Shown here one piece after another: positions 8,719 to 19,775 of a stretch of 36,790 nucleotides of DNA (position 1 is its first letter; each line of letters starts with the position of its first letter). This DNA comes from Chromera velia (taxonomy: Eukaryota > Sar > Chromeraceae). The stretch spans positions 5,661 to 42,450 of the forward strand of contig JAHBMJ010000090.1 of the NCBI GenBank assembly GCA_018398765.1. Reading direction: 5' to 3'. The notes under the pieces are model-generated. The model had not been told where the DNA came from. It ran no database searches and saw nothing but the letters and a program-made list of their open reading frames with translations. Position numbers and translations under genes: made by a program.

Positions 8719-11209
8719 ATGGAAGACCCGCCAGGAAGAAGAATCCCCGCCGGTGCCGTCCCATCATCAGCAACCTTTTGTGCCCCTGCGCCAGAGCAGC
8801 GAGGCCTAGACACAGGCATACCTCATGAAGACAGGTCGACTATGGGAAGCGAGGTTGATCGGTTGATGTGCGCGATCGCGCTCCTTGTCTGGAGTGAAGC
8901 GGAAGTACACTTCGTTGTTGACTTGTGCCGCACCCAGAACCTGACGTGTAAGACAGGGGGCTTCGAGGCCCTCCCGCATGCATTCGGTCGGTGAGATATT
9001 TTCTTTGCTGCTTGTCCTGGACAGGGAACCCGAGGCTCGTGATCGTTAGTGAAAGGGAACGCGCTCTTTCCTTGTTCTCGCAGACTGGCGTGGTGGGGCC
9101 GGGAGTCAAGTGAGCATTAGCTAGAGAATTCAGCTGGGTGTGGTTCGGTGTGTGAAAGAACGTGTGAAGAGATGTGGGGATTAATCATTTGAGACTTTGA
9201 GTGAGTGAGTGCGTGAATCCGTGAGTGGATGGATTGCGTGAGTCGGTCGGTGGGTGGATGGGGGGGTTGTATCACGCACACAACATTTTTCGTTTCTGCT
9301 TGCAGTACTCGTTTTGGAGGGAAGTCGAGGGAATATTCTCCACGTGCTGGGCAGCTGCGGCGGCAAGGACATCCCTTTGGACTTTTTGGTCCCGGAGATC
9401 GTGGCGGAGCTTCTGAGAGTAAGCAACCACGCCTCCATGGTGGAATATCTCACCAGGGCTTCCTTGCTGTTCTCTGGACATGCACTACGAGACAGTCGGG
9501 TCGTCGGCAGCCGTGTGACGCTCTCCGTCAGGGGAGACAGAAATGCGAAAATGGCGGCGTGCCAATCGCTCGTTTCGCTTTTGCCGCCGACTCCACCGGA
9601 AACAACCAGCCTCGCAGATGGTAGCAAGCCGAGGTCCCACACCTCAACAACTGCAGCATCACCTACAGATCTGCATCCACCACATCGAAACTCGGGAAGT
9701 CTTCACCCAATGCACCCCCACGGTGCAACAGACAACAGCAGAAGAGATAGCGAAGAGAGGTCATCTTTCTTCCCCTCCACCTGGCAGCACCCCCAACACA
9801 CTCAAGCTCAGCCAGATCCCCAAACCCTCCCTTACCCTCAGTACCCGTCCGCGGCAGTCCCTGACGGGTTTTCCAGGGGGGCAGAGAGAGAGATTCTGCA
9901 TGGGGGGACAGGGCAGTCTTCTCGGTTGCCTCACACAGGCGCTTATTCAGTGGGGGGGCGAAAAGCGTTCTTCACGTCTGGGGGTGAGAGGGCCTTGCAC
10001 ACGGACAACGCGTTGCAGAACTCCGGGGGCACACGGGGGGCCGGGGATATTGGGGGGGAGCGCGAGGGAACCGTCAGAGAGACTGTCTTCGTGCCAGCCT
10101 ACAGAACCCCCCGTCTGGTGGGCAACAAGGGGGGATGTCTTCGCGATTTGAACTCACTCTCAGGTCTGTCTGCCTATCTGTCTGTACATGAAGAGAATGA
10201 GGGAACACAAAAAGAAGAAATTCAGTCTGTCTGTCTATCCATCTGTCTGTCTGTCTGTCTGTCTGTCTGTATGTATGTATGTCTATCTGCCTATCATCTG
10301 TCTATCTGTCTGCCTGTCAGGCTGTCTGTCAGAAAAGAAGGGAGAAGAAGAAACATATAGTCTGTCTGTCTGTTCTTTCTTTTTGTCTGTTGTGTTCATG
10401 AAGAAAAGAAGGGAGAAGAAGAAACATATAGTCTGTCTGTCTGTCTGTCTGTCTGGAGGGAAGAAACCATATAGTCTGTCTGTCTGTCTGGAACGAAAGG
10501 AAGAGGAAAGGAAAGACAGGACGATGTAGTCTGTCTGTCTGTCCGTGTTCATGAAGAAAAAGAGGGAGAAGAAGAAACATATAGTCTGCCCGAAAGAAAG
10601 GAAGCGAAAAAGTCAAGTAAAGACAATATAGTCTGTCTGTCTCTCAGAAAAGGAGGGAAAGAAACCATATAGTCTGTCTCTCTGGAGAAACAAGGGAGGA
10701 AGGAAAGAAGGAAAGCAAGACAGAAGAGGTCATATTGTCTGTGGTTTGAAGTCATTTGGCTTCTCTCCGGATTGAAAAGCCACGTGGTCTGTTTGTTTGT
10801 TCTAAAAGAGACTGACCACCTTGTCGGCCTTTCGTGTGTGCTTCTTTCTGTCTTTTGAAGTTTCTCCCTCCCCTTCTGTTGTCTTCTCTTCTCTGTTGAG
10901 GGAGAGCGTGTGCGTTCCTTTTGTCCCGTGTCCACATGCATGTCGTTAGTTACTTTTGCTTCTTTGATCCCCTCACCTGCCTGCAGGAGCGACTTTCTTC
11001 TGTGGCAGTGACACCGATGAGCACGGATACAAACCTGTCAGTCAGATGGGGCCGAAGGGTGTGAACAATGACTCTCTCCATGTATCTCCCTCTCCCTTTC
11101 TCGGCCTTTTTACTGTCTCTAGAAAACGTATTCCCGCAATCTGGATCGATTTTTCGGATCTTCTTTCTGTCTTTTGTTTTTTCCTTCCTTCTTTCTTTCT
11201 TTCTTTTTT

Positions 11210-11243
<34 letters not shown>

Positions 11244-11865
11244 TTTCTTTCTTTCTTTCTTTTCTTTCTTTCTTTCTTTCTTTCTTTCTCTCTTTCTCTC
11301 CTTCTGTCTGTCTGTCTCTGGTCCCCACGTGCAGTTTTTTTCTTTTTTTTGTTTTTCTTGTTTCTTTTTCTATTTGTTGGTTTTTCTCGTCTTGTCTTCT
11401 TTTCTTCTCTTTCTTGTCTTAAGTGGAAGCAGCAGAGGATTAACGTGTGAACCCAGTGATCACGTGAAAGTCTGTCGGGAGGTGGAGAGGCAAGGGGTGC
11501 TTAACTCTCACCTTTCGGGCCCCCTGCCCACGCTGTTTGGTTGTTGGTGCTGTTCTTTTATCTCTGTTCTTTCTTTCTTTTTGTCTGTTGTGTTCATGAA
11601 GAAAAGGAGGGAGAAGAAGAAGAAACATACGGTCTGTCTTTCTCTCTTTCGTTCGTTCGTTCTTTCTTTCTTTCTTTCTTTCTTTCTTTTTTCTTTCTTT
11701 TCTTTCTTTTCTTTCTTTTCTTTCTTTCTTTCTTTCTTTCTTTCCTTTCTTTCTTTCTTTCTTTCTTCTATCTTCCTTTTGTCTTTCTTTTTTCCTTCCT
11801 TTTTTTGTTCGTTCTTTCTTTCTCTCTCTCTCCCTTTCTTTTTTTCTTTCTTTCTTTCTTTCTCT

Positions 11866-11915
<50 letters not shown>

Positions 11916-11949
11916 TTTGTTCTTTCCATTTTTCTTTCTTTCTTCCTTG

Positions 11950-11980
<31 letters not shown>

Positions 11981-13931
11981 TTTTTCTTTCGTTGTGTTTT
12001 CTTCCTGACTCCTGCCTCAATTCTTTCGTTTTCATTTGCGATCTCATGTCTTCCCCTCTGAAAGAAAGGAGGGGAAAAGGGAAAGAAAAGTTTTATAGTC
12101 TGTCTTCCTTTCTGCCTCTAGCTTTCCGGGACTTCTTTGTTCGTCCGCGCCTCATTCTCCCTTTCTTTCTTTCTTTCTTCCTTTTCTTCTTTCTGAAATC
12201 AGGTCTTCGTCTCCGGTGGTCCCGAAGAAGTCGAGCTGGGCGCTCGCATTCTGCGCAACAAACTCGCGACATGGAATGCACTGGAAACAAACGGGCCCGT
12301 CAGGTGTGTCTATATGTGGGTGGGNNNNNNNNNNNNNNNNNNNNNNNNNNNNNNNNNNNNNNNNNNNNNNNNNNNNNNNNNNNNNNNNNNNNNNNNNNNN
12401 NNNNNNNNNNNNNNNNNNNNNNNNNNNNNNNNNNNNGGGGGGGGGGGGGGGGGTTAATGGAAGGGCTGAGAGGAGAAGTAGTCTAGGAAAGGAAGAGAGG
12501 CCGGGGCAAGACAAGAACAAGCAAGGCAAAGAAAATGGTTGGTTCAGCTTCTGCATGTCATCGCTTTGTGTCAGATGACGCACGCAAAATTAAGGCCATG
12601 TTCCAAGTGGGCATACGCGAATTCTGTCTGCGGCACATCGTCTCCTGAACATGCATGCGTAAACAAATTTGGGGATAACGCAGTCTCTTCCCCTGTCAAG
12701 TCTTTTTTCGTTTTTGAATGGGAAAGTGTACACAATCACGAAAAGACGAAGGAGGACAAACGCATGTCGAAGCAGGTCGAGGAATGTCTAGTCAGGCTTT
12801 TTTATTAACAGCATATGCATGAATTGGTGTTGTATTATTAGAAAAAAGGTGACTGCCTGCCGAATTCTGATTCTCGATCATCTTCTGAAAAACCCTTGCA
12901 TGGATGCATGTACTCTGTCTGGTTGAGTAAACACACAAACTTACGTGCAGCAAGCAGATTGCGATTCCGGACCCGATCGTCTCCATGCTCATCGGAGCAG
13001 GGGGGAGGAGGATCACGGAGCTCCAACTGCTCAGTGGTGCTATCATCAGTGTGTCAGCACCCGAGACCAGATTCGAGCGAGACGTCCCGCCCGCCCCCCC
13101 CCATCCACAAGCAGTGGGGGACGGGCCTCCGCCCGCAGGCTTTCCTCCAGACGTGGTCAGTCAGTCAGCTAGTCAGTCCGTCCGTCCTTCCTTTTCTCCC
13201 CTCCCTCTTCCGGTTTTGCTTCCTGCCTCCGTGTGCGCGTCAGAGAAAGAGAAAATGAGGAAAATTAAGTGCGAGAGAGTGTCCCTATTACGTGTGAGTT
13301 TGATACATCTTTGGTCTCTCTCAATCTGCCTCACCGAATTCCTCTCTCTCTTTTGGTGTCAATCAGCCTCACCGAATACCTCCCTCTCTCTTTTGGTCTG
13401 AACGTCTGCTCACTGATTTGTCTCTTTCCTTCCTTTCTGTCGGTCCGTAAGCAGCTGAGCGATCCAGTCTGATCCCCCCCTTTGATGAGCTTTGCAGGAG
13501 AAAACACAACAGAGAGACAGAGAGAGTTGTCGTGTGCTTTCCAGGACCATTTCGCTCCTTTCATCGATTCGATTCGAAGTCTTGACCTTCCATTTCCTTT
13601 TCTTCCCTTAACCAAGCGGCCTTCCTCATTCCCCCCCATCACTTCCTTCTTTAAGTGTGAGTGACTTCATGCATGGCTGCTTACTCGCTCGCTGCAGTGT
13701 ACCACCACCGTCTTTCCCCTCCACTCACCGGACGGAGCCATCACCCCCCCCACCTCTTTGCCGCCGCAACTTCCGGAGGCAGGAGCGACAGCAGCCTCTG
13801 CGTCTGCCCTTACAGCGGAAATGGCTGGGAGTGGCAACACCATCCGCATCACTTTCCGCCTGCTGAGTTTGGTGGGGACTGAAGAAGCGACTGTCGAAGC
13901 AATGCGCCTTGTTGAGGACAGGGTGGCTCGG
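8719..13931 (+). CDS. Multi-KH-domain RNA-binding protein (exons 1-6; 3' end not resolved)
   Basis: KH domains bind single-stranded RNA or DNA through a GXXG loop. Six exons join in phase to 572 codons: 8719-8986, 9306-10163, 10987-11036, 12203-12303, 12951-13155, 13698-13931. The ATG at 8719 has a good context (AAACATGG), although the frame is open further upstream. A first, degenerate KH-like unit (about 9371-9580: FLVPEIVAELL ... SRVTLSVRGDRNAKMAA) lacks GXXG. The second starts VFVPAYRTPRLVGNKGG (GNKG at 10121-10132) and ends VFVSGGPEEVELGARILRNK in exon 4. The third has IAIPDPIVSMLIGAGGRRI (GAGG at 12994-13005), then a Pro/Ala-rich insert spanning an intron, and finishes TIRITFRLLSLVGTEEATVE in exon 6. 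A Gln/Pro/Ser-rich linker separates units one and two. Donors include GTCGGT, GTCTGT, GTCAGT (twice), GTGTGT and GTGAGA. Exon 4 ends shortly before the assembly gap. The protein resembles PCBP/Nova-like proteins in architecture; the exact orthologue is unknown. Confidence 0.78.
10164..10760. repeat. (TCTG)n microsatellite with an interspersed purine-rich unit
   Basis: Intron 2 of the KH gene begins with GTCTGTCTG and runs into long TCTG arrays (for example about 10223-10320). They are punctuated by a recurring unit, AGAAAAGAAGGGAGAAGAAG followed by AAACATATAGTCTGTCTG, seen near 10332, 10402 and 10552, with shorter versions ending CATATAGTCTGTCTG near 10465 and 10665. Related units recur near 11597 and 16768. 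Confidence 0.8.
11165..12010. repeat. (TTTC)n / (TC)n pyrimidine-rich microsatellite block
   Basis: Intron 3 of the KH gene holds nearly uninterrupted TTTC and TC repeats at about 11175-11310 and 11640-12000. They create long Phe/Leu/Ser or Lys/Glu/Arg frames on the two strands that are not genes. Confidence 0.85.
12325..12436. other. Assembly gap (112 N)
   Basis: A run of N lies in intron 4 of the KH gene, shortly after exon 4 and before a G-homopolymer (12437-12453). The true length is unknown. Confidence 0.99.
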
Positions 13932-13975
13932 GTGAGACCGGGAGCCCCAGTACTGAAGTGAGAGGGAAGGGAAAC

Positions 13976-14006
<31 letters not shown>

Positions 14007-16994
14007 GCGAAAAAAAGAAGGGGCGCAAGAAAGAAGAAAAGGATTGTCCTCTGATGGACAACAAACACAATAAAAACAACTTTGCCAATCCTTTCCCTTG
14101 GCTGTTTTTCTCTTCCGGGGGGGGATGGAGCGGGAAAGAAGGGGGTCTGTAAAAGAGAGAGAAAGAGGGAGGGAGGGAGGGACGGGCAATGCACTCGCAT
14201 GCGCATGGACACAGGCATTGATTAGGCATTGAGAGATACCAACCAAAGGCGTGCGTGCACGTGCCACACTCACCTTTTCCTTCCTTCCTTCCTTCCTTCC
14301 TTCCGACAATTCAATCAATCCTTTTGTTTGTGTTTGTCTGAGGGGGGGGGTGGCATAGGTACCCCATCGCTCTTCGAGAAAAGGAGAGAACAAAGAGAGA
14401 GACACATGGAGGGGTGGATGCTGAAAGAAAAGAGTGGAGGAAGGAGCAGCCATTCCTCTTCTTTTCTTTTTTTGGCGACCAGTCTTGTTCCTCAACTCAA
14501 CTCAACTCAACTCAACTCGATCAAGAAAGAAAGAAAGAAACAAAAGAAAAGAGCAACGAGGAGGGAGGGAGGGAGGGAGGGTGGACTGCGTGATCGATTG
14601 ATGTGTTCTGGACGAAGAAATCAATCAACGCGTGAATGAGTCAGTGATGCATTCATTGGTTGTTGAAGTTCGAAAGCAGACAGACAGTTAGCTTTGCTTT
14701 GTTTTTTTCATTTCAGTGCGTACCTCTCTTCTCTTCTCTCATTTACCTGTCACCAAAACATGAATGCATGCGTGCATGCGTATTCTCGACCGACTGACGA
14801 CAACCATCCCCTAATTGCGCCCGTCCATTCACCCATCTGCCGAAGAGACGATGAACGAAAAAGCATCCATGGAACCGGCGTCATGCATGACTGCATTGCT
14901 TCCTTCGTTCCTGTCGTCCTTCCTCCTTTTCCCTCTCACGCCTTCCTTCTACTTGCGATACCGACGGTCGTCGCTTGGATAAAATAAAGCAGGAAAGGAA
15001 GAGAGATGAATTAAACGGAAGAGGAAGATTTGTTCAGAATGAATTTGCTGATGTTATTTCTCCACCCGCCCCCCCATCCTGGCACTGATCTTTCTTCCAT
15101 TCATTCATTCATTCATGCATGCATTAATTGACACATCCATCAGGCAAGAGACTGACTGGCCAACGAGCCATCAATCAAAAAGGTCTCTGCATGGTTGGGC
15201 ATTCCTTCTGGGCACCGCTGGAAGGACGGAGTTTTTCTCCCCGAACCTCTCTTCCCTTCCCCGCCCCGGTCGACTGGTGGCGCGAGGCTCATGCTCATGC
15301 CGCAGTCGCCTGGTTTATTCATTTATTCTTCGTCCACTCACTCCCTCCCTCACTGGCATGTTTTTGTGTTTGCTGTTCATCGTCGCATGATGCTTTCTTT
15401 CCTTGATACCTAATGTTGATTTTGTCTGCGTGTGTCGACTCTCTTCTGAATCGGACCTTGATGTATGGGTGTTGGTGGAGAAAAGAAAAGGAGCTGGTCA
15501 CACCTCATGCCTGCAAGCAAGAATGAGATCATCTTGCAACTCTGCTTGCCTCTGTCAGTCGGTTGGAGTCTCTGTGTGTCGGGTCGATGAAAGCATGGAA
15601 AGAAACTATGTCCCTGATGCATGCACAAACCAGCTCGACTTCCAATTTCGTGATCGCGTTCTTTCTCTCTTTCTCTAACTCTCGTCATGAAGTCAGAGTC
15701 AGTGAATGAAGACACAGACTGAATGACGGAGGGGAAAGAAGGATGAATGAATGCACATGCCTGTACGACAACGCGACAAGGCGGCATGGATGCTGGCGTG
15801 GCGGTGTGCCGCTCTCTCTGTGGCATAGAGGCAAGACAGCCAAGCCAGAGAGGCAATGACGGGAAAGTAGCCAAGTCAAAGATGGGAAGTTAATGTCGAT
15901 CCACTTGCGTAACTTGTTGTTCTTTTTCGTTTCCAAACTCCCTCATTCGTTCTTGCTTCCACCCCCTCCTTCCTTCCTCCCTTCCAAGCTCATTTGATTG
16001 CTTGCGTGTTGTTCGCAATCAAATGTTGGCCGACGGTTTTCTCAACAACAACTTTTGTAACTTCTTCGCTGGATTTCTTTCCTTCTCGCTTGCTCGCTCA
16101 CTTTTCTCTTCCCCCAATAAAGTCTTCTGCTTGGGTCTCCTTCTACGAATGATAGCCTGCAGGAAGTGCAGCTTCCCGGCGACATCTTTTTTCTTCACTT
16201 GATTTGACTGAGGACGTTCATTTCCTCTCCTCTCTGCCTTCCTGCTTGCCTGCCTGCCTGCCTGCCTGCCTACCCTCGCTCTTGCGTAGTGGCATTATGT
16301 CGCTGTCTGCCTGCCTGCCTGTCTCTCTCCTCTGATGTTCTTTTTGTTGGCAAAGAATGAGAATTTCATCATGTGCTTGCAATCGCGTCCGTCCCTCCCT
16401 ACCTGCCTGCCTGTGTGCCGGGAAGCCAGTCGATCGTTAATTCTCTCATCAGTCAATGAATCAATCAGTGAATCAATGAATTCGATCGAACAAATCACGA
16501 AAGAGAGATCGATCGGGACTTCCTCCTTCCTCACTCATAACTGGAAGTATCCTCTGGCGGATACAGACGGGAGGCAGGCAGGCAGGCAGGCAGAACTATT
16601 GCATGTCTTCGTCGTAGCTGTGCGTCGCGCCGTCAATGAATGTGTCTGTCTGTCTGTCTGTCTGTCGGTCTGCCTGTCTGTCTGTCTGTCTGTCTGTCTG
16701 TCGGTCTGCCTGTCTGTCTGTCTGTCTGTCTATTCTTCAAACAGCAGGCTGTCCGTCTGTATGTATGAAGAAAAGAAGGGAGAAGAAGAAACATATAGTC
16801 TGTATGTCTGTCTGGCTGTCTATTCTTCAAGCAACAGGCTGTCCGTCTGTTCAGAGGTTCTGCGACATCATATATCAATCAACAAATTTCTTCGGTTCCG
16901 TCAGTGTCTTGCCTCACTAACTCTCCTTTCCCTCCCAATTTGTACTTGCTTGTCACTTGCTTTTTTCTTTCTTTGCGTCCCTCAAAAAGTCAGG

Positions 16995-17053
<59 letters not shown>

Positions 17054-18200
17054 AGGCGAGAACTCCTTTCACAAGCCATAGCACCAGGGTCGAATGCGGG
17101 CCGAGAGAGGTACACGTGAAAGAAGAAAGAAGGGAAAGGAAGGCTGCAAGCCAACGTCGGTATATCCATCGCTTGACCTGATTCTCTCGTTTTGAACCGC
17201 GCTCCCGACCAGAGTCGAGGCTGGGCATGCAGCCAGTGCGCTTTCCGAAAGAGAAGAAAAAAGACGCGCACTCCTAAGGACTTTGCAATATGCTGTTAGA
17301 TTGCTCCGTACAGACCGACCAGTCTTACCATACAACTGCCTGCGTGCGTGAGTGAAGTGAAGCAAGACAGATCTGGGGTACGAAGGCGTCTCTCGATCGA
17401 TCGGTCGGTCTCTCTTGCCAACCCTTAAATTTGGTGTGTGCGTGTACATGTGTGAAATTCGAGTGAGATGGCGGGTTGGAAAGACAGTACGGGGTTGCTC
17501 TCTGCATGCATGCATGCATGCATGGACGGGTCGGGTTGGTTGGGGGATAACTACCCGCTCAAATCGATCGATCGATGGATCGGTGCGCCTCCCGCTTGAG
17601 TTCGGAACGAAAGAGTCTGATAGACAGAAAGCAGGAAGGAAGGAGGAGATATATATGCAGTCAAGTAATGAATGTTGTCGCATGACTTGAATGAATGAAT
17701 GCATGTGCGTGTGTGCATTTGTTGACGGACGAATTCAATCAGACAAACAATCGGGGGTTGGGTGGGACGACAGGAGGAGGAGGAGGAAGAAGAAGAAAAG
17801 ACCTGCTGGAGGTCTGTATGGGTCTCTCTTAGGCAAATCGAACGTTCTCTTGTTTGCCTGACGCAGCTCCGAAGGACAGTCAGTGTCTTTCGATCAAGCA
17901 GCGACAGAGAGGCAGAGAGAGCCACATCTTCACTTCAATGTTAGGTTGGATTGGAGAGCTCGAGCTAGAGAGACAGAGGGGAGCAAAGTCTGGTTCTGCG
18001 CATGCCGTGAGTGCGCAGGCAGGCAGACAGGCGGAATCGAATCAAAAGGAGAGAGGCGGGGGGCGGGAAATGAGTACGTCGATGTTTCATTTCCGTCCTT
18101 CCTTTATTTTTTGGGGAATGAAAAGCCAGGCTACAGAAAGGAAGCCAGAAGGGTGGACAGGCAGTCTTCGAGATACCCAGATCCATTCCGGCCTATGCAG
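13932..18200. repeat. Microsatellite-rich intron or intergenic DNA
   Basis: No conserved exon was recognised. Visible tracts: (CCTT)n about 14276-14304, (CTCAA)n about 14494-14518, (GAAA)n about 14525-14542, (GGGA)n about 14561-14582, (ATTC)n about 15099-15115, (CTGC)n about 16245-16271, (TGTC)n about 16644-16730, (GT)n then (GA)n about 16998-17052, (GCAT)n about 17503-17524. The unit AGAAAAGAAGGGAGAAGAAG recurs at about 16768. If the low-confidence exons at 18201 and 18413 belong to the KH gene, this is one 4.3-kb intron. Confidence 0.6.
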
Positions 18201-18476
18201 CACACACTATCCAACGAGGTCATCCAGCTCCCAGTCTCCCTGTTTTCTGAATCATCAAGCACCATGATAGCAGTCGAGTGAGTAAAAAAAAAAATTGAGG
18301 CAGAGAGGCGGGAAGGACCCAAGAAGGAAAGTCTGTCAACTCGACCGATCGACCAAGTCGAGTTCGAACATTAGAGGAAATTTCGAGGGAAGAGAAGGGA
18401 AGATATGAGCAGCATCGATCCACGCAGGACGTCGGTCTGTGTGCTGATCGAGAACCGTCGCTTTCGCTTTCTCAAG
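18201..18476 (+). CDS. Possible further exons of the KH-protein gene
   Basis: Two candidate exons, 18201-18277 and 18413-18476, follow CAG acceptors and end at GTGAGT and GTGACG donors. The first is in phase 0, as the last secure KH exon (ending 13931) requires. It encodes NEVIQLPVSLFSESSSTMIAV; the second continues in phase with RTSVCVLIENRRFRFLK. The alternation of beta-like segments could be part of another KH-like unit, but no GXXG is present. They could equally be an unrelated gene or chance open frame. Confidence 0.3.
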
Positions 18477-18569
18477 GTGACGTCCTGCGGGGGACTGGAC
18501 GAAAAAAATTCGGAGATGAGAAAAGCTTGCATGGGTGGGGCCTTTGCATGAATTCTATTCGCCTTCCCA

Positions 18570-18996
18570 GCGAGAGCAGTAACCAGGACAGAAGGAAGAG
18601 ACGAAAGACGTATAGGCCAGACGCTAGGAACAAACTTTAAGTCAATGCCCCCCTTCCCCCATTTGACGTTACTACGAGCTTCGCTGCTTGCATGCTTTCA
18701 TTTTATTCTGTAGCTGCGGAAGGGGGAGAGAGATAGACTTCTTGTATACAAGCCTTCGGAAGCATGTTCGGCCTATTATGGAAGCGTAAGCCTGCATGCA
18801 ATGCTGAGAGTGCAGAATACAAGAGTATGGTTTGTCTTTCCCGCTCTTGCCCTACTTGACCAACTTTGAAGGCCATATATGTGTAGAGCCTTATTATGGC
18901 CCTTATATCTAGGGGGGGCATTGACTTAAACTTTGTTCCTAGCATCTGGCCTATGCGTTTTTCGTCTCTTCCTTCTGTCCTGGTTACTGCTCTCGC
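18570..18996. repeat. Inverted repeat with 84-bp arms
   Basis: The left arm (18570-18653, starting GCGAGAGCAGTAACCAGGAC) is the reverse complement of the right arm (18913-18996) with only about four mismatches, again mostly transitions. The 259-bp spacer has no open frame of note. The structure suggests a MITE-like element or a hairpin-forming inverted duplication. I could not find a clear target-site duplication. Confidence 0.7.
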
Positions 18997-19076
18997 TGCT
19001 AGCTCTCTCTCTCATGCGACCTCATACTTGACGCTCCTCCGTCCGAATGCCTTCTTCGGCATTTACTCAGTACTTC

Positions 19077-19357
19077 CTATCCCTTAGTCATGACCAGCGT
19101 ACTGCCTACTCCTCCTTCCTCCCATCCCTCCCCCTGCACTCCTCTGGTCCCCCGAATGCATGCGTTTGCCGCTTTTAGGTGGACAATCTGCAGTCGGGCT
19201 CGGATCCGGCCGCATATCTTGCTCACGTGTTGCCCCCATTTCTCACTCAATCGCTCTGCCACCCTCTTCAAGAACATCTTAGCCTCCCGCCCCATCGTCC
19301 CGTCGACCGCATTTACGAGTGGGGTGAAGTTGCATCCTCTGTCCGCGCTTGCCTGCC
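19077..19357 (-). pseudogene. C-terminal remnant of a reverse-transcriptase-type retroelement ORF
   Basis: The minus frame reads [20 protein letters not shown] and later [20 protein letters not shown] followed by IRGTR, with a stop at 19077. The pattern PLV..VDG..GREA..FLKR...L..KW......CG..RAR......A...CIRG.R is familiar to me as the C-terminal part of polyproteins of multicopy retroelements in marine protists and invertebrates, usually after an RT region; I recall it as a pattern and cannot name the clade. The frame is open up to 19357, where the chromovirus LTR begins. Past the other LTR (25158) the frame can be followed for only a few codons, so the remnant is 5'-truncated. Confidence 0.5.
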
Positions 19358-19668
19358 TGTGAGGGGCATTCTACCTAATAAGAACACTGAGTAATAAAGG
19401 GTTGGCAAGCGTCAGGCAGATGTGGGCCGGATGGGGGACCCAGGTCACATGGCGTGCATGGGTATATCACGAGGCCGCGCATCGTAAAGTCGGGCATGCT
19501 TTCATTAAGTGATTTTAATGAATTAAGTGCATGCTTGATGTGTCTGCTTGACGTCATCACTAAGAATTCTCGAGATTGACATTAAGTGCTAGACCAAACC
19601 AACCGATGCCTCTTAAACTTTAACCACTTGTATCTGATAGTACTAAAACTCCCGTAAAACAGCTTACA
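19358..19668 (+). repeat. 5' LTR of the chromovirus
   Basis: A 311-bp LTR with TG...CA ends. It matches 24841-25157 across its length, with about 30 differences, most of them transitions, and a small internal indel near 19630. Confidence 0.93.
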
Positions 19669-19670
19669 TC

Positions 19671-19688
19671 TGGTAGTTCAGAGCCTCG
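19671..19688 (+). promoter_or_regulatory. Primer binding site of the chromovirus
   Basis: TGGTAGTTCAGAGCCTCG begins 2 nt after the 5' LTR, the usual position and the usual TGG start (complement of CCA). It resembles the plant-type initiator-Met site TGGTATCAGAGCC with two extra bases, so the cognate tRNA is uncertain. Confidence 0.6.
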
Positions 19689-19775
19689 TTCTACCCTCAG
19701 TTAAGGGAGAGCGCTCTTGTTGAATTCAGTGTACTCAGACTGGTTCAGTCTACCAACTGTCGACTCCATACGTCG

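Noticed and set aside
11068-12486. Long plus-strand open frame rich in Phe, Ser and Leu, and its Lys/Glu/Arg minus-strand counterpart
   Set aside because: It consists of translated TTTC and TC microsatellites and runs through the N gap. The real coding exons here are two short ones of the KH gene (10987-11036 and 12203-12303).
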